From the NCBI GenBank assembly GCA_041401985.1, contig JAWKTE010000009.1, forward strand, positions 124,001 to 188,000: DNA of 64,000 bases, read 5' to 3'. Numbering within the stretch: position 1 is the stretch's first letter; each line of letters begins with the position of its first letter. Position numbers and translations under genes: made by a program. This document shows, one piece after another, positions 50,553-58,872 of the stretch. This stretch comes from JACKHA01 sp041401985. Lineage in GTDB: Bacteria; Planctomycetota; Phycisphaerae; Phycisphaerales; UBA1924. A model generated the notes under the pieces. The model did not search any database. It had not been told where the DNA came from and saw only the letters and a list, made by a program, of their open reading frames with translations.

Positions 50553-51308
50553 TCAGGGGCGACGACGCTGGAACACATACGCGCGTTTCGCGGCTTCAAT
50601 CCCGTCCGAATGGGCGTGGGCATCCAGCCGCTCGGGCCAGTCGATCGGAGGGTCCAGCAGTTGATAGTCGTGGCCCAGGAACGCGCTGACATCCGCGTCG
50701 GACAACTGGTGCTTCTCGACTCCTTCGATGGTCTGGGGCAGGTGCGTGAGCGTCCCGTGTTCCCGGGTGAAGCACTTCAGAACGAAGTACCGCGGCTTGC
50801 ACTGTTCGATCCCCAGCCGGTAGTCGCGCCAGCACCGCTTGGGCAGGCCGTGGAGCATCATCCAGTCGATCCACAGGTCGGTGGTGAGTTCGCCCATGGA
50901 CGCGGGGAGGCGCGTCGCGCTCGCGTGGACAAAGCCGACCCTGAATCTGGGGCGCGGCAGGGGAACCGGGCCGCCAGGCCCAGGCTCGCCCTCGACGAGC
51001 CTTGACCAACGCTCGCGGCCGGCCTCGATGGCCTCGGGGCAGATATCAACGCACGTCACGTTAAGATCTTCGCGGTTCAGCGCTTCAATTGCCGTGAACG
51101 CCTGCAGCACTCGCCTGGCGTCGCAGGACCCGATGTCCACCACCCGCCGGATGTGCCGCAGCGGGATCGAGGATCGGGAGAGCAGGCATCTGAGGTCGTC
51201 GGAACCGATCTGCGACCATGGAGGTTGCTGGCGTGCCTCTCGCCATCGGCGTCGGGCTCCGGTCCAGGCGGCCGCGTTGGTCCTCTGGTCATCGTTGTTC
51301 GTTGGCAT
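50553..51308 (-). CDS. SAM-dependent methyltransferase, last gene of the HerA-Hsp70 cassette
   Basis: A 251-residue class I methyltransferase. Motif I is RVVDIGSCDARRVLQAF, the acidic residue closing strand 2 is in LNVTCVDICPEAIEAG, and DLWIDWMMLHGLP occupies the catalytic region after strand 4. No DNA-methylase (NPPY-type) motif is seen, so a protein, RNA or small-molecule substrate is more likely. It lies 73 nt after the small gene at 51382 in the same direction, so inclusion in the operon is probable but weaker than for the overlapping core genes. Confidence 0.72.
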   Translation of the reverse strand: MPTNNDDQRTNAAAWTGARRRWREARQQPPWSQIGSDDLRCLLSRSSIPLRHIRRVVDIGSCDARRVLQAFTAIEALNREDLNVTCVDICPEAIEAGRERWSRLVEGEPGPGGPVPLPRPRFRVGFVHASATRLPASMGELTTDLWIDWMMLHGLPKRCWRDYRLGIEQCKPRYFVLKCFTREHGTLTHLPQTIEGVEKHQLSDADVSAFLGHDYQLLDPPIDWPERLDAHAHSDGIEAAKRAYVFQRRRP

Positions 51309-51381
51309 GTGCGCGCTCCGGCACCGTGCCGCCCCCGGGCGGGCGGTGCGACGTGACGAGGGTGTTAGAACCGTGATCCCG

Positions 51382-51687
51382 CTACCGGATCGAGTCGTGG
51401 CCGCGGGCGAGTTGTCTCAGGGCCTTCTCGGGCTCTCGCATGATCCAATCCAGGGTCAGGATGGCCGCGACGTCACCAAGACCATGATCGCGGCGGAGGG
51501 ATTCGACCGTGTGCCCGTGAGCCTCCATCGATATCGCGGCGCCTCGGGTCCACCACGCCTCCGCCTGCGTGGCCAGATCAGGCGAGAGCCGCCCGAGTTT
51601 CGCGGCGACGATGTCGGCTCCATGCTCGGGGAAACCGAACTCCTTCACGAGGCGGGACGCGACCGCGGCCGTGTCTTCGAGTGCCAT
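51382..51687 (-). CDS. Small helical protein of the cassette, unknown function
   Basis: A 101-residue, mostly helical protein (LEDTAAVASRLVKEFGFPEH, then ADIVAAKLGRLSPDLATQAE). No family recognised. It starts 3 nt after the zincin-like gene's stop at 51691, indicating tight coupling. Size and position suggest a partner or immunity/adaptor protein for the zincin, but this is a guess from context. Confidence 0.65.
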   Translation of the reverse strand: MALEDTAAVASRLVKEFGFPEHGADIVAAKLGRLSPDLATQAEAWWTRGAAISMEAHGHTVESLRRDHGLGDVAAILTLDWIMREPEKALRQLARGHDSIR

Positions 51688-51690
51688 GTG

Positions 51691-52272
51691 TCACGCTCCT
51701 TCCGGCTTTGAGAAGATCCCACGAACCAGGGCCCCCGCCGCCCACGCGTCGGCCTCGACGGGTTGGTTGCGATAGAGCTCGTACCCGTACATCTCGGCGC
51801 TCAGATAGTGCTCGAAGTTCTCGGCCCACGATGCGACTTCGAACGGATCGCCGTGGATCTCCGGATGGGCCACGGCGTAGTGCTGGTAGGCGTGGCGTCC
51901 CTCGTGGGCCACCGTGTCGATCGCCTCGAGCGGGGATGCATCGAGCAACAGCGACTCGGACACGACCATCACATCCCGCTCGGAGTCGTAGTAGCCGCAC
52001 CGGCCCGGGCCCAACGGCTCGGCCCGCAGTTCGACAGCCGGCCGCCCCTCGATCTCCGCGAGGCGCTGCTCGAGTTCACGGAGCGACTCCAATCGCTCGG
52101 TCGCGGGCAGTTCCGCCCACTGCGTCGGCGCGAGCCCCTCGACTTGGGCGAGGTAGCGGCACTCGGCTGGCGAGAGCTCGAACGCGCGTTCGAGCTCCGG
52201 GCCCTCGACCCCGCGAGGGACCTCGTCGGTCTCCCGGCGGTCCGGGAGCTCGAACCCTGGAAACCACGTCAT
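51691..52272 (-). CDS. HExxH zincin-like metallopeptidase of the cassette
   Basis: A 193-residue protein with DTVAHEGRHAYQHYAV, giving the zinc-peptidase motif H123-E124-x-x-H127. A downstream acidic motif PVEADAWAAG (Glu near 173) is a plausible third ligand or gluzincin-type helix. The N-terminal 70 residues are charged and helical. This pattern (HEGRHAYQ ... EADAWA) occurs in uncharacterised bacterial putative metallopeptidases, some in toxin-like settings. It has no signal peptide. Its ATG overlaps the stop of the HerA-type ATPase by 4 nt (ATGA), so the two are co-translated. Confidence 0.75.
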   Translation of the reverse strand: MTWFPGFELPDRRETDEVPRGVEGPELERAFELSPAECRYLAQVEGLAPTQWAELPATERLESLRELEQRLAEIEGRPAVELRAEPLGPGRCGYYDSERDVMVVSESLLLDASPLEAIDTVAHEGRHAYQHYAVAHPEIHGDPFEVASWAENFEHYLSAEMYGYELYRNQPVEADAWAAGALVRGIFSKPEGA

Positions 52273-55007
52273 GGCTGCCTCCCCTGCTCCAGTGCCACCT
52301 GGATCCGCAGCGCGGCGTCCTCATGGTCGGCCGCGACAACCGCCTGGCCGGGTCGGAGGAACGGGATGATGCGTCGTTGCGAGTCCGAGAGCGCCATGGT
52401 CGCCGCCATGATCTCCTGGTCGTCTCGGGCCGGGAGTTTGTGTACGATCTTCAGGTTGGTGTTCTTGATGGCGTCGGCCACGAGCCGGGTCGGGAACTGG
52501 TCCACGATCACAAACCCCTGCCCCCACGCTCGCATTTCGGAGAGCATCTCGGCGACCATGGCAGACAGCATGCCCTTGGGGTCCATCGCGTCGGCGCTGA
52601 CGTGCCGAGCCGGCTCGAGCAGGCAGTGGGCCTCCTCGAGGACCGCCAGATGGCCGAGGCCACTCGTGACCCGGTGCAGGCGGCGGAACTCGTGCAGGTA
52701 GCTGAGCAGCAGGCCCGCGACGAATGGGCGATCGGCGTGCAGGTCGGAGAGATTCACCACGGCGGGTCGGCCGAACAGGTCGGCGGCGGCCGTACTCTCG
52801 GGCACGTCCAGCACGCGCTCCTTCCACGTGCCCGGCTCGGAGAGGAACGCGAGCCGCGTGCGAAGAGCGCCGATGAAGCTGTGCGACACTCGCGGGTCGT
52901 AGCCCTTCTCCAGGACGACGGCCGCCAGCAATGAGTCGGCGTGGGGATGCGACTCGCTACCGGTGGCCGCAACACGACCTAGCGTGCGGGCCTTGGTGAG
53001 AAGCGCCCCGGAGACCGTGGGCCACCGGTGGGCCGCGCCCGGATCACCCTCTCCGAACCAGCCCTTGTCCCGGTACAGAGCGAGCAAGACGCTCTCGAGC
53101 AGCATCGGCAGGCCTTCTTGCATCGGAAGCGCGCCCACGAGCAGCGTCTTGAGGCGTTCGATGTGGCTGGGGAGCAGGTCGGGATGCAGCGCGAAGAACG
53201 GATTGAGACGCAGCGGATGGACGTCCGGACCGGTGATCGTCGAGCCTGGCGCGTAAATGGCCACTCGCTCCGGGCTGTCGGCGGGGAGCGACGCATTGAC
53301 GTCCAGGGCCCACTCCAGGTACTCGGTCTTGGCGGGCTCGATCACGAGGAACGGCACACCATGCGACCGGGCCTGGGTCAGGACCCCCTTGACGGTGTTG
53401 GTCTTCCCGCTTCCGACCGTCCCCGTCACCAGCACGTTCTTGGTGAGGGAGCCGAGCTCGACTCGAACGCGCTGCCCGGTTGGCTCATCGCCGAGCAGCA
53501 GCGAGCCCAGATCGATGGAAGGCCCGGTGCACTCGGTGGCGTTTGAGGCGAAGTCGGCGAACGGCCGGACCCGCACGCCCTGCACCTCCCGCGCCGGGAA
53601 GGCGCAGATCTGGGCGAGTTCCTCGGTGTTCAGCGGCGTGGAGAGCCCTTGGAACCCCGCTCCGAGCGGGTGCTCGGCCGTCCTGCCGTCTGCCCCCCGC
53701 ATCTCGAACAGCGGGCGCCGCCCCGCGACAAGGTCGTCGCGTACGCCGCCGCGCCAATACGGTCGGAGATCCACCGCCCGGATCGGTTCCTCGCCGCCGT
53801 GCCGACGCCCGTTCAGGGTCGCCGCGAGCTGCGACGAGACATCCAGCGCATCGTCATCCTCTCCGGCGGCCACATACAAGCCCACCTCCCACAACTCACC
53901 GGACTGGAAGCGGGCCTCGAGGCGCTCCAGCTGCGCCAGAACGGCCCGCAAGTGGGCGCTGACGTACTCGCGGCTGACGGCGATGGAACTCGACTCGGAC
54001 CGGCTGGTGGACTCGGTTCGGGTCGTCGTGCGCCCCTGGCTCGAGGTCGTGCTGTGCGACTCGGCGCGGGTCAGGTCACGAGGCAGGACCTGCCCGGCGA
54101 TGTACGAGAGCGCGGCGACCATGCTCGCGGCCGGCACAAGCGGCGTGAGCGCCACGCTGCCCACGGTCACCAGATCGATCAGCTTGTGCAGGGTGCTGTG
54201 GCGATGGTGCGAGTCGGTGCGGCCGATCTGCTCCGAGCGCGAGTGCGATTCGCTTGTTGCCTCGCTGTAGCCGGACGTGGTCGAGGACGTCAGTGTGTGC
54301 GACACGCTCAGACGCTGGAACGCGTGGACCGCCCCGATCAGGTCTCGCACCCGCCCCAGCAACTCCTCGCGTTGGGCCGGCCCGATCGGATCGGCGATGG
54401 CCAGAATGGTGAAGTCCTTGCCCGCGGTCCCGCTCAGAAGCCCCTCGATCCCGCAGGCGGGGCGCTCGTCGGCGGCCTGGGGCGCCGGCACCCCTGTGAG
54501 GGCGAATCGGCGGCCGCGCGCGTCGAGCCGCGATCGGAGCCGATCGTCGAACGCGGCGGAGTCTTCGAGGAGCGTCATGCGCGTGCCCGGCCGGGCGGTC
54601 TCGACGAACCCCCGCATGGCACGGGAGAGCGCCTCGGAATCGGCCGAGACGCCGAGCCCACGGAGGCCGACGTGGATGGAGCGACGGGACCCTTGCCCTT
54701 GGATCAGGTAGTACAGCCGCGCCCGCGCAGGCCGATGGCATGTGGAGAGCGCCACCCGCATCCCCCTCCACGTATCGAGCGAGCCGGCCGGCTCGGCCTG
54801 GCCAACACAATCAAGCCGAAGCCACGACGTGGGCAGCAAGCCCTCTGTCCGCGGGGCGTGGTGGAGATGTTTCGCGAGATCGTCCGGGAGCACGTCGAGA
54901 AAGGACCGGTCGAGCGAGAACCGGAGCACCTGGGCGAGCGACTTGCTCTGCGTGCGCCATGTCTCGACGGGCTCGACGGCCTGCGAATGGATTGCTTCAG
55001 GCGCCAT
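52269..55007 (-). CDS. HerA/DUF87-type P-loop ATPase with Ser/Thr-rich hydrophobic insert
   Basis: A 912-residue protein. The C-terminal half is a HerA/VirB4-like motor with Walker A GTVGSGKT (about 528-535), Walker B LAVLEEAH (about 786) and a following VDQFPTRL motif. The N-terminal about 230 residues form an unrecognised domain. At about 240-272 and 312-340 are low-complexity Ser/Thr/Arg/Glu/His stretches flanking a hydrophobic region (LIDLVTVGSVALTPLVPAAS onwards) that could form a membrane hairpin. The ATG at 55007 overlaps the Hsp70-like gene by 11 nt and has GGGGAGA upstream. HerA relatives pump DNA or protein; the cargo is unknown. Confidence 0.78.
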   Translation of the reverse strand: MAPEAIHSQAVEPVETWRTQSKSLAQVLRFSLDRSFLDVLPDDLAKHLHHAPRTEGLLPTSWLRLDCVGQAEPAGSLDTWRGMRVALSTCHRPARARLYYLIQGQGSRRSIHVGLRGLGVSADSEALSRAMRGFVETARPGTRMTLLEDSAAFDDRLRSRLDARGRRFALTGVPAPQAADERPACGIEGLLSGTAGKDFTILAIADPIGPAQREELLGRVRDLIGAVHAFQRLSVSHTLTSSTTSGYSEATSESHSRSEQIGRTDSHHRHSTLHKLIDLVTVGSVALTPLVPAASMVAALSYIAGQVLPRDLTRAESHSTTSSQGRTTTRTESTSRSESSSIAVSREYVSAHLRAVLAQLERLEARFQSGELWEVGLYVAAGEDDDALDVSSQLAATLNGRRHGGEEPIRAVDLRPYWRGGVRDDLVAGRRPLFEMRGADGRTAEHPLGAGFQGLSTPLNTEELAQICAFPAREVQGVRVRPFADFASNATECTGPSIDLGSLLLGDEPTGQRVRVELGSLTKNVLVTGTVGSGKTNTVKGVLTQARSHGVPFLVIEPAKTEYLEWALDVNASLPADSPERVAIYAPGSTITGPDVHPLRLNPFFALHPDLLPSHIERLKTLLVGALPMQEGLPMLLESVLLALYRDKGWFGEGDPGAAHRWPTVSGALLTKARTLGRVAATGSESHPHADSLLAAVVLEKGYDPRVSHSFIGALRTRLAFLSEPGTWKERVLDVPESTAAADLFGRPAVVNLSDLHADRPFVAGLLLSYLHEFRRLHRVTSGLGHLAVLEEAHCLLEPARHVSADAMDPKGMLSAMVAEMLSEMRAWGQGFVIVDQFPTRLVADAIKNTNLKIVHKLPARDDQEIMAATMALSDSQRRIIPFLRPGQAVVAADHEDAALRIQVALEQGRQP

Positions 55008-57087
55008 GTGAGGTCTCCCCGCCGTTGTGCGCGTGCCGCTGGCCGTCGTCGGCGAACGCATTCTCACCGACTAAACGACGCTCCCGATCCACGATCGACT
55101 CGATGGCGCTTCTCACCGACGACTCGAGGCGTCGCCGGACCTCTTCCAGAGCGGTCGCGAACTGAGGCTGAACGCGCCGGGCGACGATGCCTTCGATGTC
55201 CCTGCGCAGTGTCTCACGCTTGGAATCCGACAGGAGCCAGCCCCGCGCGAAGTCCGGGATGGTCGACACGCGGATCATGTGCTCGGCGCCCTTCTTCGCG
55301 GCCAACGCCACCAAAGCAAGCACCGCCCATCCGATTGGTCCCATGAGCAGGAGCGGGGCTTTCATGGCCGCGATGGCGATGGCGAGAGCGGTGCCGACGG
55401 ATGCGACGATGCTCGAACCGACGCCATCGATGTCTGGGATCATCTCGTCAGGGTCGCTGAGCGTCGCCGGCATCTTGAGATCCCCGAGCGAACCGTCCGA
55501 TCCCAGGTCGCCGCTCAGCAGAGTCTTGGGGTTGATCTTGAACTTGGCGCACGCCGCTGCCACGTCCGGCTGATCGCACCACGTCCTCGCGGTGTCGCCA
55601 AGTAGCTTCTTGGTGCGGCGTTCCCAGATTCCCTTCGGGACCTCGCTCGCCAGCCACTTGCGGACCCTGCTCTTGATGTACCCCTCTGTGTCGGCAATGG
55701 ACGCGTTGACGCCGGTGGTCCAGTCCTGGATCTCGGGCTTGATCGCGTCCTCATAGAGCTGAGAGGCGTAGTCCTTCGCGAGCCCGTCGAGGTACGTTTC
55801 AAACAACTTCTTCAGTGTCGGAAGCAAGTGGTCTTCCAACACGCGTGGCATGGTCTGCCCAAAGGTCTGGCATGCGAGCAATCGATCCCCAGCCAACGCG
55901 AGGCCCTTCGCGATCATGCACGATGGATCACCGGCCGAAAGGACCTGCGCATGCGGAAACGCTTCGCGCACCAGCTGCTGCACGAACGACATCTTTGCGC
56001 CCCCGCCGGTCAGGACGATTCGTTCGGGCGAAGCTTCGTACTTGAGCCGCTCTGGAATCGTCAGAAGGAAGTCCCGAAACGCCTCTGGCCAAGTGCGGCC
56101 GCCGAGCGCAGCGATCGGCGTGCCGAGCACTTGTTGCATCTGCGGGTACTCGAGCAGGACGCCGATCTTCACCGCACGCCCATCGTCGTCCAACACCGTC
56201 ACACGGTCCGACTGCCCCTCCGCCTGCTGCTCAACCTCCGGTATCGGTTGGCGCCACTGATCCGTGTTTCCGCCCCAGAGGTGATGGAAATACCGCTCCT
56301 TGGCGCGACGGCACTCCGCGAGCAGGCCCGACCGGTGCTTCCCTTGGGCTCCCCGCACGGCGCCCCGCTCAGAGGCGCCGTGCAGCCACTCGGGCAGGCA
56401 CTCTAGGATCGCCTCGTCAAGCAGGCCCGCCCCGATCTCAGCGCCGGAGTCCACGATCTCATCGATACCACGGATGAGCGTTACGTCGGTCGTGGAAGAG
56501 CCGACGTCGATGACCAGCGTACCGGAGGCCTCCGCGGACTCGGGGCGCATCTCGAGCTGCGCGAGCGCCTGGTGCATCGCCGCGCGGGACTCGCGGATCA
56601 CCATCACATCGACAGCGGACTGATGGCAGCCCGAGAGCTCCTTCTTGTACTTGTCCATCTCGCCAGGGGACCAGCCGCTCGGGCACCCGACGCACAAGAT
56701 CCAGGGCCCCGCGCGATCGGGAAGCGCGGCAACTTTCTTAAGCAGGAGTTCGCAGTACCGACGGAGGTGGTTCCCCGCGATCCCATCGGTGTCGGGCCGG
56801 GCCTTGAACGCAGTGTGAAACGAAGCCTGCGGGTTGCGACGGGCGTGGGAGACGGCCGTCCAGCCAATCTCGCCCAGCGAGCCATCGCCGTTCTCGGAGT
56901 AGGCCGTGATCCACGCGGGGTATTCGCCGTCGAGAAACAGCATCTCCGGTCCGCCAGACTTTTCGTGCCGCTGACGGGGGTACCAGGCCACCGCTGTCTC
57001 ACCGGCGCCGAGGTCCACGGCCAGCAGGAACTGTGGTGCGGCCGAGTGCGTGCCCGAGCCCGTAAGCGTCTTTCCAGATTCGTCCAT
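54997..57087 (-). CDS. Hsp70/actin-fold ATPase with C-terminal hydrophobic segment
   Basis: A 696-residue protein. Actin/Hsp70 nucleotide motifs are FLLAVDLGAGETAVAWY (about 20-36), TLVIDVGSSTTDVTLI (about 190-204) and IVLTGGGAKMSFV (about 355-367). Instead of the DnaK peptide-binding domain there is a helical region (about 390-540) and a hydrophobic stretch (about 556-595, AIAIAAMKAPLLLMGPIGWA) that may insert in the membrane, then a charged tail with Arg/Glu helices. GGAGGGG lies 8 nt before the ATG. A plausible promoter (TTGAAC, 16 nt, TACGCT) lies at 57197-57170. It is the first structural gene of the cassette. Confidence 0.78.
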   Translation of the reverse strand: MDESGKTLTGSGTHSAAPQFLLAVDLGAGETAVAWYPRQRHEKSGGPEMLFLDGEYPAWITAYSENGDGSLGEIGWTAVSHARRNPQASFHTAFKARPDTDGIAGNHLRRYCELLLKKVAALPDRAGPWILCVGCPSGWSPGEMDKYKKELSGCHQSAVDVMVIRESRAAMHQALAQLEMRPESAEASGTLVIDVGSSTTDVTLIRGIDEIVDSGAEIGAGLLDEAILECLPEWLHGASERGAVRGAQGKHRSGLLAECRRAKERYFHHLWGGNTDQWRQPIPEVEQQAEGQSDRVTVLDDDGRAVKIGVLLEYPQMQQVLGTPIAALGGRTWPEAFRDFLLTIPERLKYEASPERIVLTGGGAKMSFVQQLVREAFPHAQVLSAGDPSCMIAKGLALAGDRLLACQTFGQTMPRVLEDHLLPTLKKLFETYLDGLAKDYASQLYEDAIKPEIQDWTTGVNASIADTEGYIKSRVRKWLASEVPKGIWERRTKKLLGDTARTWCDQPDVAAACAKFKINPKTLLSGDLGSDGSLGDLKMPATLSDPDEMIPDIDGVGSSIVASVGTALAIAIAAMKAPLLLMGPIGWAVLALVALAAKKGAEHMIRVSTIPDFARGWLLSDSKRETLRRDIEGIVARRVQPQFATALEEVRRRLESSVRSAIESIVDRERRLVGENAFADDGQRHAHNGGETSHGA

Positions 57088-57228
57088 TGCTGTCCCCTCC
57101 AGGTGCGAACCCGTCGGATCGCTTCGAGCGTCAAATTCGGAGTCGGCCGCCTTCGCATGAATCGGTCAGAGCGTACATCGGGCCGGGCGACGTTCAAGAG
57201 GCCGCGGGCCCCCACTTGTGTTCACCAT

Positions 57229-58047
57229 TCACGAATTGTGGTCGGGCTCACGCGTGTTGCCGGAGAGGGCGTCGCGCAACCACGAGTCGAAGCGGGCGGA
57301 GTGTGAGTGTGCTCCCTCGGCCAGCACGGCCGCCTCGACGTTGGCTCGCAACAGGCGCTGGGCCTCGTCGGCCTGTCCGATCCGCAGCGCATAACCCAAG
57401 AATGCCTGCCGCACGACCTGGAGATGCGGAACGCCGCCCACACCTGCTTCGAGCAATATCCGCTCCGCCGACCGAAAGGCGACGAGCGCATCGGCGACCT
57501 TCTGCCGGCTCGCGCGGACGCTCGCCAGTTGAGCCCAGGCGCGGGCGAGAGTCACTCGCTGCGTTGGATCGCGTCGCAGCAGGGCGATGACGCCGACCAG
57601 GAGCGACTCGGCCGCTTCGCCATCGCCACGGTGGGCCGCGTTGCGGGCCCGCGCGAGCCGAAGCCCGATCTGGTCCGCCAAATCGAGGTCCGACTCCCGA
57701 ATCCGGGCCAGTGCGCCGCCCGCCGAGACGTGGTCTCCCCGCGCGTCGTCGTACATCGCCCGGCCAATCGCCCGCACGACCTCATCGCGATCCGCGGCCT
57801 TGGGCGGTGGCGGGTCCTGTGGGCCCGCCGATCCCACACACACGAGGATCCTGGAGAGGCTGTGCGTGGCGATGAACCGGGCCTCACCCGAAAGCAACCG
57901 GCGCAGCGTGCTCACCGACACGCCCAGCGTGTCGGCGGCGGCGGATACCTTCTCCTGCCGCGCAACGAACGCGCGGATCGACTCCAGGGTCTTCTCGTCC
58001 ACGGGCGACGATCGTCGACCCCGGCGCGTGCTCCGTTGCGTGTCCAT
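57229..58047 (-). CDS. HTH regulator with TPR-like repeats, upstream of the cassette
   Basis: A 272-residue protein. An N-terminal helix-turn-helix (VSAAADTLGVSVSTLRRLLSGE, about 33-55) is followed by a TPR-like helical region (ALARIRESDLDLADQIGLRL, AWAQLASVRASRQKVADAL and later QADEAQRLLRANVEAAVL). Such HTH-TPR proteins sense peptides or partner proteins and control adjacent genes. It lies 141 nt upstream of the Hsp70-like gene in the same direction, with a candidate promoter in the gap, and is probably the system's regulator. The start ATG 58047 is the first before the conserved HTH. Confidence 0.7.
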   Translation of the reverse strand: MDTQRSTRRGRRSSPVDEKTLESIRAFVARQEKVSAAADTLGVSVSTLRRLLSGEARFIATHSLSRILVCVGSAGPQDPPPPKAADRDEVVRAIGRAMYDDARGDHVSAGGALARIRESDLDLADQIGLRLARARNAAHRGDGEAAESLLVGVIALLRRDPTQRVTLARAWAQLASVRASRQKVADALVAFRSAERILLEAGVGGVPHLQVVRQAFLGYALRIGQADEAQRLLRANVEAAVLAEGAHSHSARFDSWLRDALSGNTREPDHNS

Positions 58048-58133
58048 GGGGGCTCCGGATGGCGGGGTGCCCCGCAGCAAGAGCGTACCGAAAACTCTGG
58101 AGCGCCTGCCACAGCGGACGTGCCGGTCGCATC

Positions 58134-58613
58134 TCACGCCGGCCTGATGAATGTGGCCAGCGTGGACGGGCCAGCCGGAGGCAGGCTCACGTGGATCCGG
58201 CTCCTGCCGCTGGGCGTCATCCCGAACTCGGACTCGAGCCGGGTCAGGGCCAGCGACAGCCGGTGGGCGATGGCCACCTGCGGGAACTGCATCACGCAGC
58301 GGGCGTTGCCCCTTGAGTCCTTGGGCGTGTAGACCTCGCCGTGCTGGGCGATGAACGCCTCGGCCTTGCGCCACCGGGCCCACATCGTGCAGTACCGGGA
58401 GAGCGCGTTGGCGTCGAGCCGCGTGAGCAGGCCAGTAGCGGCCAGGTCCGGGGCCACCTGGTCCCAGGCCTCTCTGGCCTCGTCGGACATCCAGCCGGGG
58501 CACTCGGGCACGCCTTCTGGCGGCTCGGGCTCGTCGAAGACGCGGTCGGGGCGCAGCGTGCCCCTGAGCTTGAGCACGGCGGACGGGGTCGGGGCTGGGC
58601 CGCGTCGTCCCAT
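58134..58613 (-). CDS. Phage terminase small subunit, P27 family (isolated)
   Basis: A 159-residue protein with the family opening MGRRGPAPTPSAVLKLRGT and a helical core (EAREAWDQVAPDLAATGLLT, then ANALSRYCTMWARWRKAEAF). P27 small terminases recognise phage DNA for packaging. No large terminase, portal or capsid gene follows; the next gene downstream is the HTH regulator. This is therefore a lone phage gene, either a prophage remnant or a captured recognition protein. The start at 58613 is the family-typical Met. The 259 nt upstream (58614-58872) hold only a C-run and no gene. Confidence 0.85.
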   Translation of the reverse strand: MGRRGPAPTPSAVLKLRGTLRPDRVFDEPEPPEGVPECPGWMSDEAREAWDQVAPDLAATGLLTRLDANALSRYCTMWARWRKAEAFIAQHGEVYTPKDSRGNARCVMQFPQVAIAHRLSLALTRLESEFGMTPSGRSRIHVSLPPAGPSTLATFIRPA

Positions 58614-58872
58614 GGGAGGACCCTGAAGAACCGGTAGAACGCGGGGCACGCGCCGCCGCGTGGCTAGTGATCAATCGTAGGAGCCGAGTCGGGGGCCGAA
58701 GCGCGCGGCGTACCCCCCCATACCGTTACCTGGCGCCGTGAATGTGCGCGGAACCGCGTGGTCCATAGGCCGACCTAAACCAAATCAGACCCCCCCCCCG
58801 GGGGTTGCTCGGGTGCCTCGCTGGTGCGCCGTGCTCCGATGCACTCCCACATCAGTGAGCGAGAGCATCCCA

